A stretch of 56,237 nucleotides of DNA from CAYWNA01 sp964459305 (GCA_964459305.1 CAYWNA010000064.1:1-56237), one strand, 5' to 3'. Positions 1 through 8,684 are shown, counted from the first letter of the stretch. Notes: a model not told the origin generated them from the sequence alone. Translations and numbers: made by a program.

Positions 1-1
1 T

Positions 2-268
2 ACACAGGGATGGGCATGGGGGGCCTTGAGCGATGGTTACCCGATCTGGGATGACGTAACACACTGGGTTGGGTATGTCCCACATTGTACATCCCTTCTG
101 ATCCTCCTTGTCCCACTGACCGTTATCCAAGTCATTGCGGTTGAAAGACTGATCCATCACACACGTTGGTGGACTAATCGATTTCTCGTTCACCGCTATT
201 GGTTATACGGTGCAACTATTCTGCTCGCAGTGATTGCACTTAGCGTTTGGCTCTACTACAGCACTTAA
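2..268 (+). CDS. Partial small membrane protein (5' end outside window)
   Basis: The reading frame is open from the left edge, so the true start lies upstream and only the C-terminal ~88 residues are seen. Two hydrophobic stretches are visible: one around LLILLVPLTVIQVIAV and one at the end, ATILLAVIALSVWLYY. They are separated by a basic, Trp-rich loop (HHTRWWTNRF), which suggests a small integral inner-membrane protein. No family is recognised. It lies 31 bp upstream of the FHA-like gene on the same strand and may be the first visible member of the FHA/sigma/FtsK operon. An internal TTG at 26 is the only in-window start candidate and is unlikely to be real. Confidence 0.5.
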   Translation, partial: TQGWAWGALSDGYPIWDDVTHWVGYVPHCTSLLILLVPLTVIQVIAVERLIHHTRWWTNRFLVHRYWLYGATILLAVIALSVWLYYST

Positions 269-299
269 CCCTTTTGTCTGAATCGATAAGGGCAACCAG

Positions 300-1640
300 A
301 TGTTTTGGAACGATCCTACTGACTGCCTCGCGGCCAAGCAGGCCCTCGAAAAAGGCTTCATTCTGGATGCAGCCAGAATTCTTTTGGCTTCGCGCGACCG
401 TGAGAATAAGCTGGCTAAAAAACTCCTGATGGAGATCGCGCCGCAACTCATCGACCAGGCCGAGTTGGCGTTGTCCAAGGGCGATCCGCTTGTGGCATCA
501 GAACACATTGAGTGTGCGGGAGAGTGCATTGAACTCGATGGCGAGGCGGCTGTGCTGCGGGAAAGAATTGCGGAGAAGCTTCAAGAATACGAGTCTCAAC
601 ACGCCTGGGAGGACCAGCAGATTCAAATCGCTGCTGGCTGGGCCGAAGAAGGTCGTGTTCGATCGGCGTTTGGACTTCTGGACCGTGTACCTGCCAAAGG
701 GGAAGCAAGGCGCCTTAAGGTTGAACTTGAGCATGACCTGACACGCTTCGAGAAGTACCTTGATAGGGTCCAACAATATCTTCAGCAAGAAGCCTGGGAA
801 GAGGCTGAACGAGAACTGGAAATGGCCCAGACGATTAATGCGAGAGAGCCGAGCATCGTGGAACTGTCCCGCCGTCTGGAGGCGTCACGTCCCGCAGTGA
901 CGGCAGAGCGCAAATCGTCGACAACGCATCTCCTCGCGGTCCCATCTGTGCGTGAGCCATCGAACCGGGCCATCCGTTTCGCTCTGAACAAGGAAGTGTT
1001 GGTCATTCCGCAGCATGAGGTCGTGATTGGAAATACGTTAGGTGAATGTGTGACTTTGCCAATCCAGGCCGCCTTGCACAAACGGCATGCCTTGATTGTA
1101 CGCGACAAGAAAACCTATCGTCTGCTCGCTTTGTCGGGATGTCGGACATTGATTAACGATCAGGTGGTCGAGAATGTCCGCGATCTATCGGATGGAGATG
1201 TGATTGAACTGGGCAACCGCTCCTGCCGATGGCGTTTTCGGATCCCGGTATCCGATTCAATGACTGCGGTGCTGGACGTGGAGAGTCCGGGTTGTGCTCC
1301 CGTCCGATCGCCGGATGGCCTCAATTTTGATCGGGTAATCCTCTTGGCAGATCGGCTGGAAATCGGGGATACCGATTCAAGTCGTCACCTCTTTCTCAAG
1401 ATTCCGTGCGATCGAGTCGTCTTGGAGTGGGGCCAAAGTGGGATAGCCGTTGAGGTTGATGGTGGGACAGTCGTCGTCGACGGTGAGGGGAAACCATTAG
1501 ACACGTCAAGGCCATTGACATTGCCGTGTGTGTTGAGAATAGCGTCGGATATCGACGAAGCGGCTCGGGTCGGAGTAGCAGCGATGTACGGGTTCGACGT
1601 CGCTCCGCCGGTCGATCTGACACTGGACTTACCGTTTTGA
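300..1640 (+). CDS. FHA-like domain protein with helical N-terminal region
   Basis: 446 residues, no signal peptide, so probably cytoplasmic. Residues 1-200 are charged and helical with TPR-like spacing; two segments (about 50-95 and 145-195) resemble each other. Residues about 230-316 look like a divergent forkhead-associated domain: a glycine turn (VIGNTLGE, 242-249), KRHA (261-264), CRTLIND (281-287) and LSDGDVIELG (296-305), matching the GR, S..H, NG and L.dGD.i.lG landmarks. FHA domains bind phosphothreonine peptides, but the canonical GR is GN here, so phosphopeptide binding is uncertain. The last 120 residues are beta-rich and unassigned. AAGGG lies about 8 nt before the ATG. Its neighbours are a sigma-like gene 35 bp downstream and then an FtsK-type ATPase. 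The FHA assignment is from pattern only. Confidence 0.65.
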   Translation: MFWNDPTDCLAAKQALEKGFILDAARILLASRDRENKLAKKLLMEIAPQLIDQAELALSKGDPLVASEHIECAGECIELDGEAAVLRERIAEKLQEYESQHAWEDQQIQIAAGWAEEGRVRSAFGLLDRVPAKGEARRLKVELEHDLTRFEKYLDRVQQYLQQEAWEEAERELEMAQTINAREPSIVELSRRLEASRPAVTAERKSSTTHLLAVPSVREPSNRAIRFALNKEVLVIPQHEVVIGNTLGECVTLPIQAALHKRHALIVRDKKTYRLLALSGCRTLINDQVVENVRDLSDGDVIELGNRSCRWRFRIPVSDSMTAVLDVESPGCAPVRSPDGLNFDRVILLADRLEIGDTDSSRHLFLKIPCDRVVLEWGQSGIAVEVDGGTVVVDGEGKPLDTSRPLTLPCVLRIASDIDEAARVGVAAMYGFDVAPPVDLTLDLPF

Positions 1641-1675
1641 TGTCTTGAATTAGGTTACGCGGAGGAGGAACTGAA

Positions 1676-2542
1676 ATGACCGATGACGAAGTGTTGGAGC
1701 TGTATGAGCGAGAACATAAGAGCGACCTGGAAAAAACCATCCGCGGCAAGTATCCGTGGCTGGAAGACCGGGGGCTACTCGAAGACATACTGCAGGAGGC
1801 GGCAATCGTCTTCTGGCAGAATTACCAACGTCGAGTCGATATCAAAAATTGGGGTGGCTATTTGTATAAATTTGCACTTAACGCCAGTGTGCATGCGTAC
1901 CGTTTGCTTGTGCGCGCGGAGGCGCAACTCAAGGAAGAGGAGTTGGGACAGCGAATACCATTAGACGAGGTTGAAGACAAGAAGGCCCTTCCGCCCGATG
2001 AGGAAGCAATTCGGCAAGAACGGAGGGATCGAAAGAAGCGAATGTTCGGTGACGTTCTACGGGAGTTCGTGAGATATTGCGAAACGACAAAGGCAGAGGT
2101 GGAAGAGAAATTGGCGCGCAGGAGAATGAAGGAAGTTTACGAACGATTCTTGCGCGGTGAAGATCCGAAGAGCATCGCTGGCAGCATGGGAATCGATCGC
2201 AACTATGTCGATCAATTGAAGAAACGGGCGAGAGATTGGGTTTTCGAAGCCGTCTCCACAAGCGACGAGAACGAAAGCGTTTTCGTGTCACTCTTCAAGG
2301 CGCTCGAGGTGAGGCCCCGGCGGCCTCGCGAAGCGGAGATCCGTTACATCGGTGAATTCGTGCGTTGGCTCGTTCGGGAAGGTGGCGCGATGTGTCCAAC
2401 GCGCCTGCGATTAGCACAATACGTCGCAAGCGAAGCGGAGAGGCGGGAAGGGATTTTCGACGACGTCCGCTACCACGTCCAAACAGCCAATTGCCCCGTG
2501 TGCCAACTCGAAATTGATGCCTTGAGAGCCGGGCCCGAGTAG
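1676..2542 (+). CDS. Sigma-like protein with C-terminal zinc-finger (anti-sigma-type) domain
   Basis: 288 residues. Residues about 20-85 resemble sigma-70 region 2 (LLEDILQEAAIVFWQNY, 34-50, then NWGGYLYKFALNA, where ECF sigmas read WL..IA.N). Residues about 150-190 form a helix-turn-helix like region 4 (RFLRGEDPKSIAGSMGID). The C-terminal segment carries C240, H267, C273 and C276 in the H-x5-C-x2-C arrangement of the zf-HC2 fold normally found in anti-sigma factors. The two halves usually sit on separate proteins, so this looks like a sigma factor with a built-in inhibitory or redox module. The strong ribosome site GGAGGAGG before ATG 1676 fixes the start. It probably regulates its own operon; it could instead be a non-sigma DNA-binding regulator. 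It ends about 150 bp before the FtsK-like gene. Confidence 0.6.
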   Translation: MTDDEVLELYEREHKSDLEKTIRGKYPWLEDRGLLEDILQEAAIVFWQNYQRRVDIKNWGGYLYKFALNASVHAYRLLVRAEAQLKEEELGQRIPLDEVEDKKALPPDEEAIRQERRDRKKRMFGDVLREFVRYCETTKAEVEEKLARRRMKEVYERFLRGEDPKSIAGSMGIDRNYVDQLKKRARDWVFEAVSTSDENESVFVSLFKALEVRPRRPREAEIRYIGEFVRWLVREGGAMCPTRLRLAQYVASEAERREGIFDDVRYHVQTANCPVCQLEIDALRAGPE

Positions 2543-2693
2543 GCGGCATTCGAAACGGCTCGGTGGTTAGCCACTGCTTCGACCCTTGACATTGAAGGAC
2601 GTGGGTGCGGTAGAAAACCCAGGTTGACGTGCGCCCGAAAGTGATGAGTGTTTTGACCAATTGAGCTTGCCATGATGGTCGGGGGCTGGGCAA

Positions 2694-4628
2694 ATGCCAG
2701 AGCAAAGGCGAAAGAGTCATCGTTCGACAAGCGGACAGAGAACCAGGACGATGGCCTGGTCAAAGATACCCGGCGTGCCCCTTATCGGTATCGCGATCTA
2801 CCTGCTGGTTGCCCTTGGTTGCGACTCCGCCATATCCAAGCTGCTTCTCGCCTTGTTTGGCCGAATGGCCTACACCCTTCCGTTTTTCCTGGGAATGGGG
2901 GGCATCGCTCAATACGTGCGGGTGCACTACATCAAAAGGGCTCGTTGGATCCTGCGGGGCTTGGCAACCGTTCCACTCTTATGCGGCATTGCGTCGGGAG
3001 GTGGCATATTGCTCCACCACGGGGCGTTGTGGGGAGGAAAGTTTGGGGCCTTCTATTACGATTACATCGGGAAACTGGTGGGTGGTTTCTCATCTGTGAT
3101 TGTCGGGATGCCTCCCTTGCTGCTTCTCCTCTCTCTGCTTTGGGAGGATCTCTTCTGGCAGTCGCTTGGCCGGAAGAAAACCAAGGAAAACAACCTCTTT
3201 CGCGTTGTCTGCCGGCCAATTCTCCAGGTGGCGAGGTGGACATTGCGAACGCTGCGTGGGCCGTGGAACAAACGGCAGACAGCGGACTCTCCAGGTGATG
3301 GCCGCGTCGCGGGGATCCACACGGGAACACACGTTTCGGGATCGATTCCAGGCCAGTCTTCGCCAACACGTGGGCGCCGTAAGCAAGGCGGCGCGGGTGC
3401 TGATCCAGCATGGAAACCCAACATTGCTGGTCGCTGGGCAAATGGGCCATCCGCGGCCGAATCTCCCCAAACCACCGCTACGGGAGATGGTCATGATGAA
3501 AGGGCATCGCTTCCCTTTCCTGACTCGGACGAAGAAGATCCTATCCCTATTATCCTGCCGGACCCGGAGGCAGACTCCGGCGAAGTTCCCGTTCAGTCGG
3601 AACAACTTGGCGAACTCCAAAAGCTCATTCAGGACGTCGTGCGGCGTCTGGCAAGGGTGGAGTTGGTGCCCTCCGAGGCGCCGGCGCGAGTGGGAATGAG
3701 CAACATTGTATTTGAATTCCAAAAGAAACGCGGGCAATCCGCTTCGGTGCGAAACATCGAGAGAATCGCAGCCGACATAGGCGTCGAGACGGGTCGCGCG
3801 CCTGTGCGCACGGAGGTGGCTGGCACGATTCGCTTCGAACTCCCGCTCAAAGAAACTGAACGACGCTTCGCACCGATCAAGGGCTTGCTGCTTGACGCGC
3901 CCGTACTAGCACATGACCCAATCAAGTATCTGATTGGTAGGCGTCACGACGCGAGTCCCTTCGAACTCCCCGCAAGAGACGCACTACACATGCTGGTGGG
4001 CGGGCAGACCGGTGGAGGAAAAACCGTTCTCCTGCATACGATAATCTTTGGGCTGATCTTTCGTTACGCACCATCGAGGGTCCGGCTGGCCCTTTACGAT
4101 CATAAGATCGAGGAGTTCTCACGCTATCGAGGCCTGCCGCACCTGTGGCAGGATATCGTTACCACCAAAGACGGCTTCCATCAACTCCTGGCGAATCTTC
4201 GAATTGAGTTGCAGAAACGGAAGCAAATGCGAACAAGAGATCCAGAGGTCGGATTTCCGGCGTTGGTGACAATCATGGACGAGTTCAGAGGTTTGAGCGA
4301 CAAGAAACTGACGGAACTCATCGCGGAAGCCAGAGCCCTGGATATGTTCTTCATCCTGGCTACTCAGCACCCAATTGCAGAGGTCGTATCCACGGCCATC
4401 AAAGCGAACTTGGTGACGCGAATCGCGCTCAAGGTGCGAGACCAGACCGCGAGCCATTTGATCATCCAACGCCCCGACGCAATGTGGCTTCTTCCCAAAG
4501 GTGACTGTCTCGTGCACGCGCCGTCGGGGTTCACCCGCGCTCAGGCGGGATGGTGCACAAAATCAGATCTAAAGGCTCTTTCGGTCCATCTATTGCAGGT
4601 GAAGAATGCAAACTCGAACCCGACGTGA
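2694..4628 (+). CDS. FtsK/SpoIIIE-type membrane-anchored motor ATPase
   Basis: 644 residues. About four hydrophobic segments lie between residues 28 and 150, with a GG..G..G pattern like the FtsK 4TM domain. A Pro/Gly/charged linker (about 185-330) follows, then a complete RecA-like FtsK motor (about 335-635). Walker A is GGQTGGGKT (436-444), Walker B ends IMDE (527-530), and ILATQHP (554-560) matches the conserved FtsK ATQRP element. The segments LALYDHKIEEFSRYRGLPHL and IKANLVTRIALKV also fit the family. The usual C-terminal gamma winged helix that reads KOPS sites is absent, so this is probably not the housekeeping chromosome translocase. ATG 2694 and ATG 2751 (starting MAWSKIP) are both possible starts. 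A loose promoter-like TTGACA at 2586-2591 lies upstream. Its role with the FHA and sigma neighbours is unknown. Confidence 0.8.
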   Translation: MPEQRRKSHRSTSGQRTRTMAWSKIPGVPLIGIAIYLLVALGCDSAISKLLLALFGRMAYTLPFFLGMGGIAQYVRVHYIKRARWILRGLATVPLLCGIASGGGILLHHGALWGGKFGAFYYDYIGKLVGGFSSVIVGMPPLLLLLSLLWEDLFWQSLGRKKTKENNLFRVVCRPILQVARWTLRTLRGPWNKRQTADSPGDGRVAGIHTGTHVSGSIPGQSSPTRGRRKQGGAGADPAWKPNIAGRWANGPSAAESPQTTATGDGHDERASLPFPDSDEEDPIPIILPDPEADSGEVPVQSEQLGELQKLIQDVVRRLARVELVPSEAPARVGMSNIVFEFQKKRGQSASVRNIERIAADIGVETGRAPVRTEVAGTIRFELPLKETERRFAPIKGLLLDAPVLAHDPIKYLIGRRHDASPFELPARDALHMLVGGQTGGGKTVLLHTIIFGLIFRYAPSRVRLALYDHKIEEFSRYRGLPHLWQDIVTTKDGFHQLLANLRIELQKRKQMRTRDPEVGFPALVTIMDEFRGLSDKKLTELIAEARALDMFFILATQHPIAEVVSTAIKANLVTRIALKVRDQTASHLIIQRPDAMWLLPKGDCLVHAPSGFTRAQAGWCTKSDLKALSVHLLQVKNANSNPT

Positions 4629-4636
4629 ACGTCGGG
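4619..4636 (+). terminator. Small perfect hairpin straddling the FtsK-like stop codon
   Basis: A 7-bp perfect stem (CCCGACG/CGTCGGG) with a TGAA loop contains the stop codon of the ATPase gene. No U-run follows, so it is not a canonical intrinsic terminator. It may mark the end of the operon or stabilise the 3' end. The next 225 bp hold no recognisable gene and lead to the ribosome site of the next gene. Confidence 0.3.
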
Positions 4637-4861
4637 CCTAATAACGCTTACGCGGCAAAACCCGGTGAACCGGACTCATTAAAGATTGGTGAGGGAAGCT
4701 CCGCAGTGGCAACGTGCCGCAGCAATCAGCCTCCGTTCTGACAGAGCATCGGCCGGCCGACTGGAAGATCGCGAACCGCTCTGCTAATCTCTAGGGGAGA
4801 CTGCTGGTCGGAGCATGTCCGAGCGGAGACCGAACGACAAACACATCGAGGAGAAACTAGC

Positions 4862-6295
4862 ATGTACCGATTCGTTTTCCTGCTCTTGGCGACGATTGTT
4901 TTCCTGGCAGCGTCGGCCACCGCCCAGGCGGCCGACGAGAAGCCGTTGCTGGCCGGGGCGGCTGCCAGCAATATCACCCCGTGGCTGGGCGATGGGCTGG
5001 TGGGCAACTTCGGCACTCCGCCGCCTGCCAAGTACGTCCACGACGAACTGTACGCGCGGTGCTTCGTCCTGGACGACGGCACCACGCGGATCGCGCTGGT
5101 CGTCAGCGACAACATCTACATCAGCCGCGAAGTGCTGGACGACGCCAAACGGCAGGTGACCGAGGCGACCGGGTTGCCGGCGGATCGGATGCTCATGTCC
5201 TGCACGCATACGCACTCGTCGGTGAGTGCCCGATGGAGCAATCCGCTCCGGCCCGGGAAGGAATTCTCCGAGTACCAGCGGTTCGTGGCCCATCGGATTG
5301 CCGACGGAGTGCGTTGCGCGATCCACAACCTCCAGCCGGCACGCGTGGCCTGGGGCACCATCGACTTACCAGGGCAGGTATTCTGCCGGCGCTGGCTGCT
5401 CAAGCCGGGCGCCGAGCTGTTCAACCCCTTCGGCGAACCGGACCAAGCCAGAATGAATCCGGGCAACCGCCCCGATCTGCTGAAGCCGGCAGGGCCCATC
5501 GATCCTCAGATCACATTTCTCGCGCTCGAGACGCTCGATGGCCGGCCACTGGGCCTATTGGCCAACTACTCTCTGCACTACGTGGGCGGGACCGGTCGGC
5601 ACAACATCTCCGCCGATTACTTCGGCGTGTTTTGCGACCGGGTCCAGGAATTGCTGGCCGCCGATCGGCTGGATCCGCCCTTTGTGGCCGCGATGAGCAA
5701 CGGCACCAGCGCCAACATCAACAACATCGACTACTCGAAGCCCCGCGAGAGACGCAAGCCGTACGAGCAAATCCGGCTGGTCGCCGACCAGTGCGCTCGG
5801 GCCGTTTGTGGGCAGTACGAGAAGCTCGTGTGGCACGACCGGGTGCCGCTGGGCATGCGGCAGCGGGAATTGGACCTGGCTGTGCGCAAGCCCACGCCCG
5901 CGCAACTCGAACACGCCAAGAAGGTCCTGGCCGATCCCGGTCATCGCGACAAGTTTCCGCACGAGCGGAACTATGCCGGAAAAGCCATTCGACAACTGGA
6001 GTCGCCCGACACGGTCCGCGTCATACTCCAGGCAGTGCGAATCGGCGAGTCGGGCATATCCGCCATCCCCTTCGAAGTGTTCTCTGAAATCGGTCTGGAA
6101 CTGAAGGCCCGCAATCCCTTCAAGCCCAGTTTCACGATGGAACTGGCCAACGGTGGCTACGGCTATCTGCCCACACCCGAGCAGCACAAGCTCGGGGGCT
6201 ACGAAACCTGGCTGGGCACCTGCAAGGTGGAAGAGCAGGCCTCGGTCAAGATCGTCGACGCCCTGCTGGAGATGTTTGCGGAATTGCGGAACTGA
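4862..6295 (+). CDS. Exported neutral/alkaline ceramidase-family hydrolase (copy 1)
   Basis: 477 residues with a Sec signal peptide (about 1-23, cleavage near AQA-ADE). The mature part follows the neutral/alkaline non-lysosomal ceramidase N-terminal fold: AGAAASNITP near the start (family form G..k.dITP), MSCTHTHSS (112-120), which holds the histidines of the zinc site, NYSLHYVGG (235-243) with a further histidine, and MSNGTSANIN (278-287) where ceramidases have their nucleophilic serine region. Characterised members cleave the amide bond of N-acylsphingosine, but planctomycete paralogues are uncharacterised and may act on other amides or esters. GAGGAG sits 8 nt before the ATG. It is the first of three related genes in the same direction. 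Confidence 0.82.
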   Translation: MYRFVFLLLATIVFLAASATAQAADEKPLLAGAAASNITPWLGDGLVGNFGTPPPAKYVHDELYARCFVLDDGTTRIALVVSDNIYISREVLDDAKRQVTEATGLPADRMLMSCTHTHSSVSARWSNPLRPGKEFSEYQRFVAHRIADGVRCAIHNLQPARVAWGTIDLPGQVFCRRWLLKPGAELFNPFGEPDQARMNPGNRPDLLKPAGPIDPQITFLALETLDGRPLGLLANYSLHYVGGTGRHNISADYFGVFCDRVQELLAADRLDPPFVAAMSNGTSANINNIDYSKPRERRKPYEQIRLVADQCARAVCGQYEKLVWHDRVPLGMRQRELDLAVRKPTPAQLEHAKKVLADPGHRDKFPHERNYAGKAIRQLESPDTVRVILQAVRIGESGISAIPFEVFSEIGLELKARNPFKPSFTMELANGGYGYLPTPEQHKLGGYETWLGTCKVEEQASVKIVDALLEMFAELRN

Positions 6296-6333
6296 AAGAT
6301 TGAAGGGCTACGTTCTCAGAAAGGAGCGGTTGG

Positions 6334-7023
6334 ATGCAATCATCTCGATCACGAGTTAGCGCGATTCTTCTCGGGCTGGGGCTCTGCTGCGCGGCCGGGT
6401 TTGCGATTGCCGGCGAACCAGCGGTCGGACAACTGTACGCGGGCTGGGCAACGGTGGATATTACGCCCTCGGCCCCGGTCGTTCTGGACGGCAGCGGCTA
6501 CAAGCGGGTGACCAGCGAAGTGGAAGATCCAGTGACGGCCACGGTGCTGGCTTTGGAGACACGGGACGGCGATCAGGTGCTCGATCAGGCGATCATGATC
6601 ACCTTCGATTTGGTCCGGATGACCAAGGAGGTCCATGAAGGATTGCAGCACGTGGCCGCCGAGAAACTCACGGATTTCGACAGCAGCAAACTGATCTGCG
6701 GCGCGACGCATACCCATTGCGGGCCGAGCATCTCGTACAAAAACACGGGACCGGGCCAGTTGTACGACATCAGCGACCGATCCGATGTCATGACGCCCCA
6801 GCAGTACATTCTGTTTCTGTATGAGAAAGTCGGGGCGGGAATCGTCGAGGCATGGCAGAGCCGCAAACCGGCGGGTGTGAGTTGGGCCTTGGGCGACGCT
6901 GCGGTCGGCTACAACCGGCGGCTAAGCTACACCGACGGATCGGCCATCATGGGGTTCGACACCGCCCGGCCATTTTCAACTTATACAGGGTCCGCAACAT
7001 ATACCGCCCGCGGCCAGGATTGA
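6334..7023 (+). pseudogene. Truncated ceramidase-family gene (copy 2)
   Basis: Signal peptide (about 1-26) followed by the N-terminal half of the neutral ceramidase domain: AGWATVDITPS (36-46) and CGATHTHCGPS (zinc-site histidines). Family homology stops at about residue 210 (MGFDTAR). The frame then reads 15 unrelated residues to a stop, giving 229 residues where full relatives have about 450-490. The break falls about 60 bp before a palindromic repeat at 7037-7100, which suggests that a deletion or insertion removed the C-terminal half. AAGGAG precedes the ATG, so the fragment may still be translated, but the part that carries the remaining active-site residues is missing. Confidence 0.75.
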
Positions 7024-7036
7024 CACTTTTCCGCAT

Positions 7037-7100
7037 GTAGCCGAAGTCGCCAGACTTTGGCCCGCGTGGGGAAATACCAAACTCTGGCGAATTCGGCTAC
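7037..7100. repeat. Dispersed palindromic repeat, family A, copy 1
   Basis: Two 24-nt arms (7037-7060 and 7077-7100) are inverted repeats with two mismatches. The left arm begins GTAGCCGAAGTCGCC and the right arm ends GGCGAATTCGGCTAC. A 16-nt spacer separates them. The same arms recur at 29847-29914 with a different spacer, so this is a mobile or amplified small element, not a gene-specific terminator. It lies just downstream of the truncated ceramidase gene. Confidence 0.85.
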
Positions 7101-7211
7101 GGGTCAGGTTTGCCCGCGGATGGCATAACAGGGGCCAACTTCGCAAGTCGCCGATGGCCCGACGGACAGCCGGCGCGCTCGCGCGGCTCGGATGAAAAGG
7201 AAAAACAACCG

Positions 7212-8684
7212 ATGACGAACTTGACTCGCCGTGATTTTGTACTCGCCGCCGCCGGCGGACTTGGTGCCGTGGCAGGCTCGCGATTGCACGCTGCACAAAC
7301 AGCCGATCCCGGTGAGAAAGCCGGCGCGACAACTGGCAGCCAGTCGGGGAAAAATGCTCCACTGCCGGTCAGGGCGGCGTCGGCGTCGGTAAAGCTGACC
7401 GACGACAACATGACAGAGCTGCAGGCCAAGACAAGGGTCTTCGCCCAGCCTTGGGAAGGCGAGTTTCGGGCCAATGCGATGGTGCTCGACGCGGAACAGC
7501 GGATCTGTTTGGTGTCGCTGGACTCGTTGATCGTGCCGTTGCACGTGACGCGTTCCGCGGCGGAGCGAATCGCCGCTGCCACGGGCATACCGGAAGACAA
7601 CATCCTCCTTTGCGCCACGCATACGCACCGGGGCCCCGCCACCAACGATGCCTTCGGCGGCAAGCCGAACGCGGAGTACCTTCGGCGATTGGAGGAGGGG
7701 AGCGTTCGGGCCGCGGTGAAGGCGGTGGCAGCGATGGAAGACGGGAAATCGGACGCCGACACTGCCGTGCTTTTCGGCCAGAGCCAGGAGGCAACCGTCG
7801 GTCGAAACAGCCGGTTGCTGCTCAAGGACGGCTCCATCGGCTGGGACGGTTACGAGGAGCAGGACGTGGTGCGGCCAACGGGACCGTACGACCCAGACTT
7901 GTACGTGCTGGCCTTGCGGCGTGCGGACGGCAAGTATGGCGGCTTGGCGTTCAACCATTCGGTACACAACATTGGTCACATCCGTAAAGACTGCATGTCG
8001 CCCTGCTTCTACGGCCTGGCGGCGCTGGAGGTCGAGCGACGGCACAGCGCCACGACCCTGTTCCTGCCGGGCGCGTTCGGGTCCTCGCACAACATCACGT
8101 ACAAAAACAGCGGCGTTCCTGCGGCGGAGTGCGTGCGCCGCGTGGTGGATGCGGTCGAAGAGACGCTCGGTCGGCTGCAGCCGGCGCTGCCCGGCCCGGT
8201 GCAGGTTCTCAATCGGCAGTTCACGTACCATGTACGCCGCTTTGACGAGGCCAAGGAGGCCCTGGCAGTGAAGTCGTACCTGGAAAAGTATGCGCCGCAG
8301 CGCACGCCGCGCCAAATCGAGATGTTCCGCAGAATGCGCAAAGAGATGGCGCCGCACCAAGGCGAGGCTCGCCATACCCGACTGCAGATCATCCGGCTGG
8401 GCGACATCGCTTTTGTTGGCATCCCCGGCGAGATGTTCGCTCGCCTCGGACTGGAACTCCGGCGCCGGTCGCCCTTCCGGCACACATGCATCATCGGACT
8501 GGCCAACGAACAAATTGGCTACATTCCAGACCGCAAGGCGTATGCGGATGGTGGCTACCAGACGTGGGTGGGCTGGCACAGCAAGCTGGAGGTCGGCACG
8601 GGGGAAGCAATGGTCGATGAGGCAGTGGCCATGCTGGACGAACTCTACGACGCGGCGCCGCCGCAACGGCGAGGCACGTCGTGA
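7212..8684 (+). CDS. Tat-exported neutral/alkaline ceramidase-family hydrolase (copy 3)
   Basis: 490 residues from ATG 7212. The frame is open further upstream but runs into the palindromic repeat, whereas the 7212 start places a twin-arginine signal (LTRRDFVLAAAGG, 4-16) at the N-terminus. Family landmarks follow: LCATHTHRGPA (zinc-site histidines), AFNHSVHNIGH, and a C-terminal segment GLANEQIGYIPDRKAYADGGYQTW that matches the equivalent Tyr-rich loop in copy 1 (GYGYLPTPEQHKLGGYETW). Tat export suggests that it folds in the cytoplasm, perhaps with its metal bound. The substrate is unknown. It is the third of a tandem set. Confidence 0.8.
   Translation: MTNLTRRDFVLAAAGGLGAVAGSRLHAAQTADPGEKAGATTGSQSGKNAPLPVRAASASVKLTDDNMTELQAKTRVFAQPWEGEFRANAMVLDAEQRICLVSLDSLIVPLHVTRSAAERIAAATGIPEDNILLCATHTHRGPATNDAFGGKPNAEYLRRLEEGSVRAAVKAVAAMEDGKSDADTAVLFGQSQEATVGRNSRLLLKDGSIGWDGYEEQDVVRPTGPYDPDLYVLALRRADGKYGGLAFNHSVHNIGHIRKDCMSPCFYGLAALEVERRHSATTLFLPGAFGSSHNITYKNSGVPAAECVRRVVDAVEETLGRLQPALPGPVQVLNRQFTYHVRRFDEAKEALAVKSYLEKYAPQRTPRQIEMFRRMRKEMAPHQGEARHTRLQIIRLGDIAFVGIPGEMFARLGLELRRRSPFRHTCIIGLANEQIGYIPDRKAYADGGYQTWVGWHSKLEVGTGEAMVDEAVAMLDELYDAAPPQRRGTS

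Noticed and set aside
2..4628. Calling the FHA/FtsK cluster a type VII secretion system
   Set aside because: No WXG100 protein, second FtsK domain or EccB/EccD-like gene is visible; only the FHA plus FtsK combination is shared, so the name is not justified.
7104..8666. Long minus-strand open frame (520 codons) opposite ceramidase copy 3
   Set aside because: It mirrors a well-supported Tat-exported enzyme; composition is Arg/His-rich with no family motif. High-GC coding strands often leave such antisense frames.
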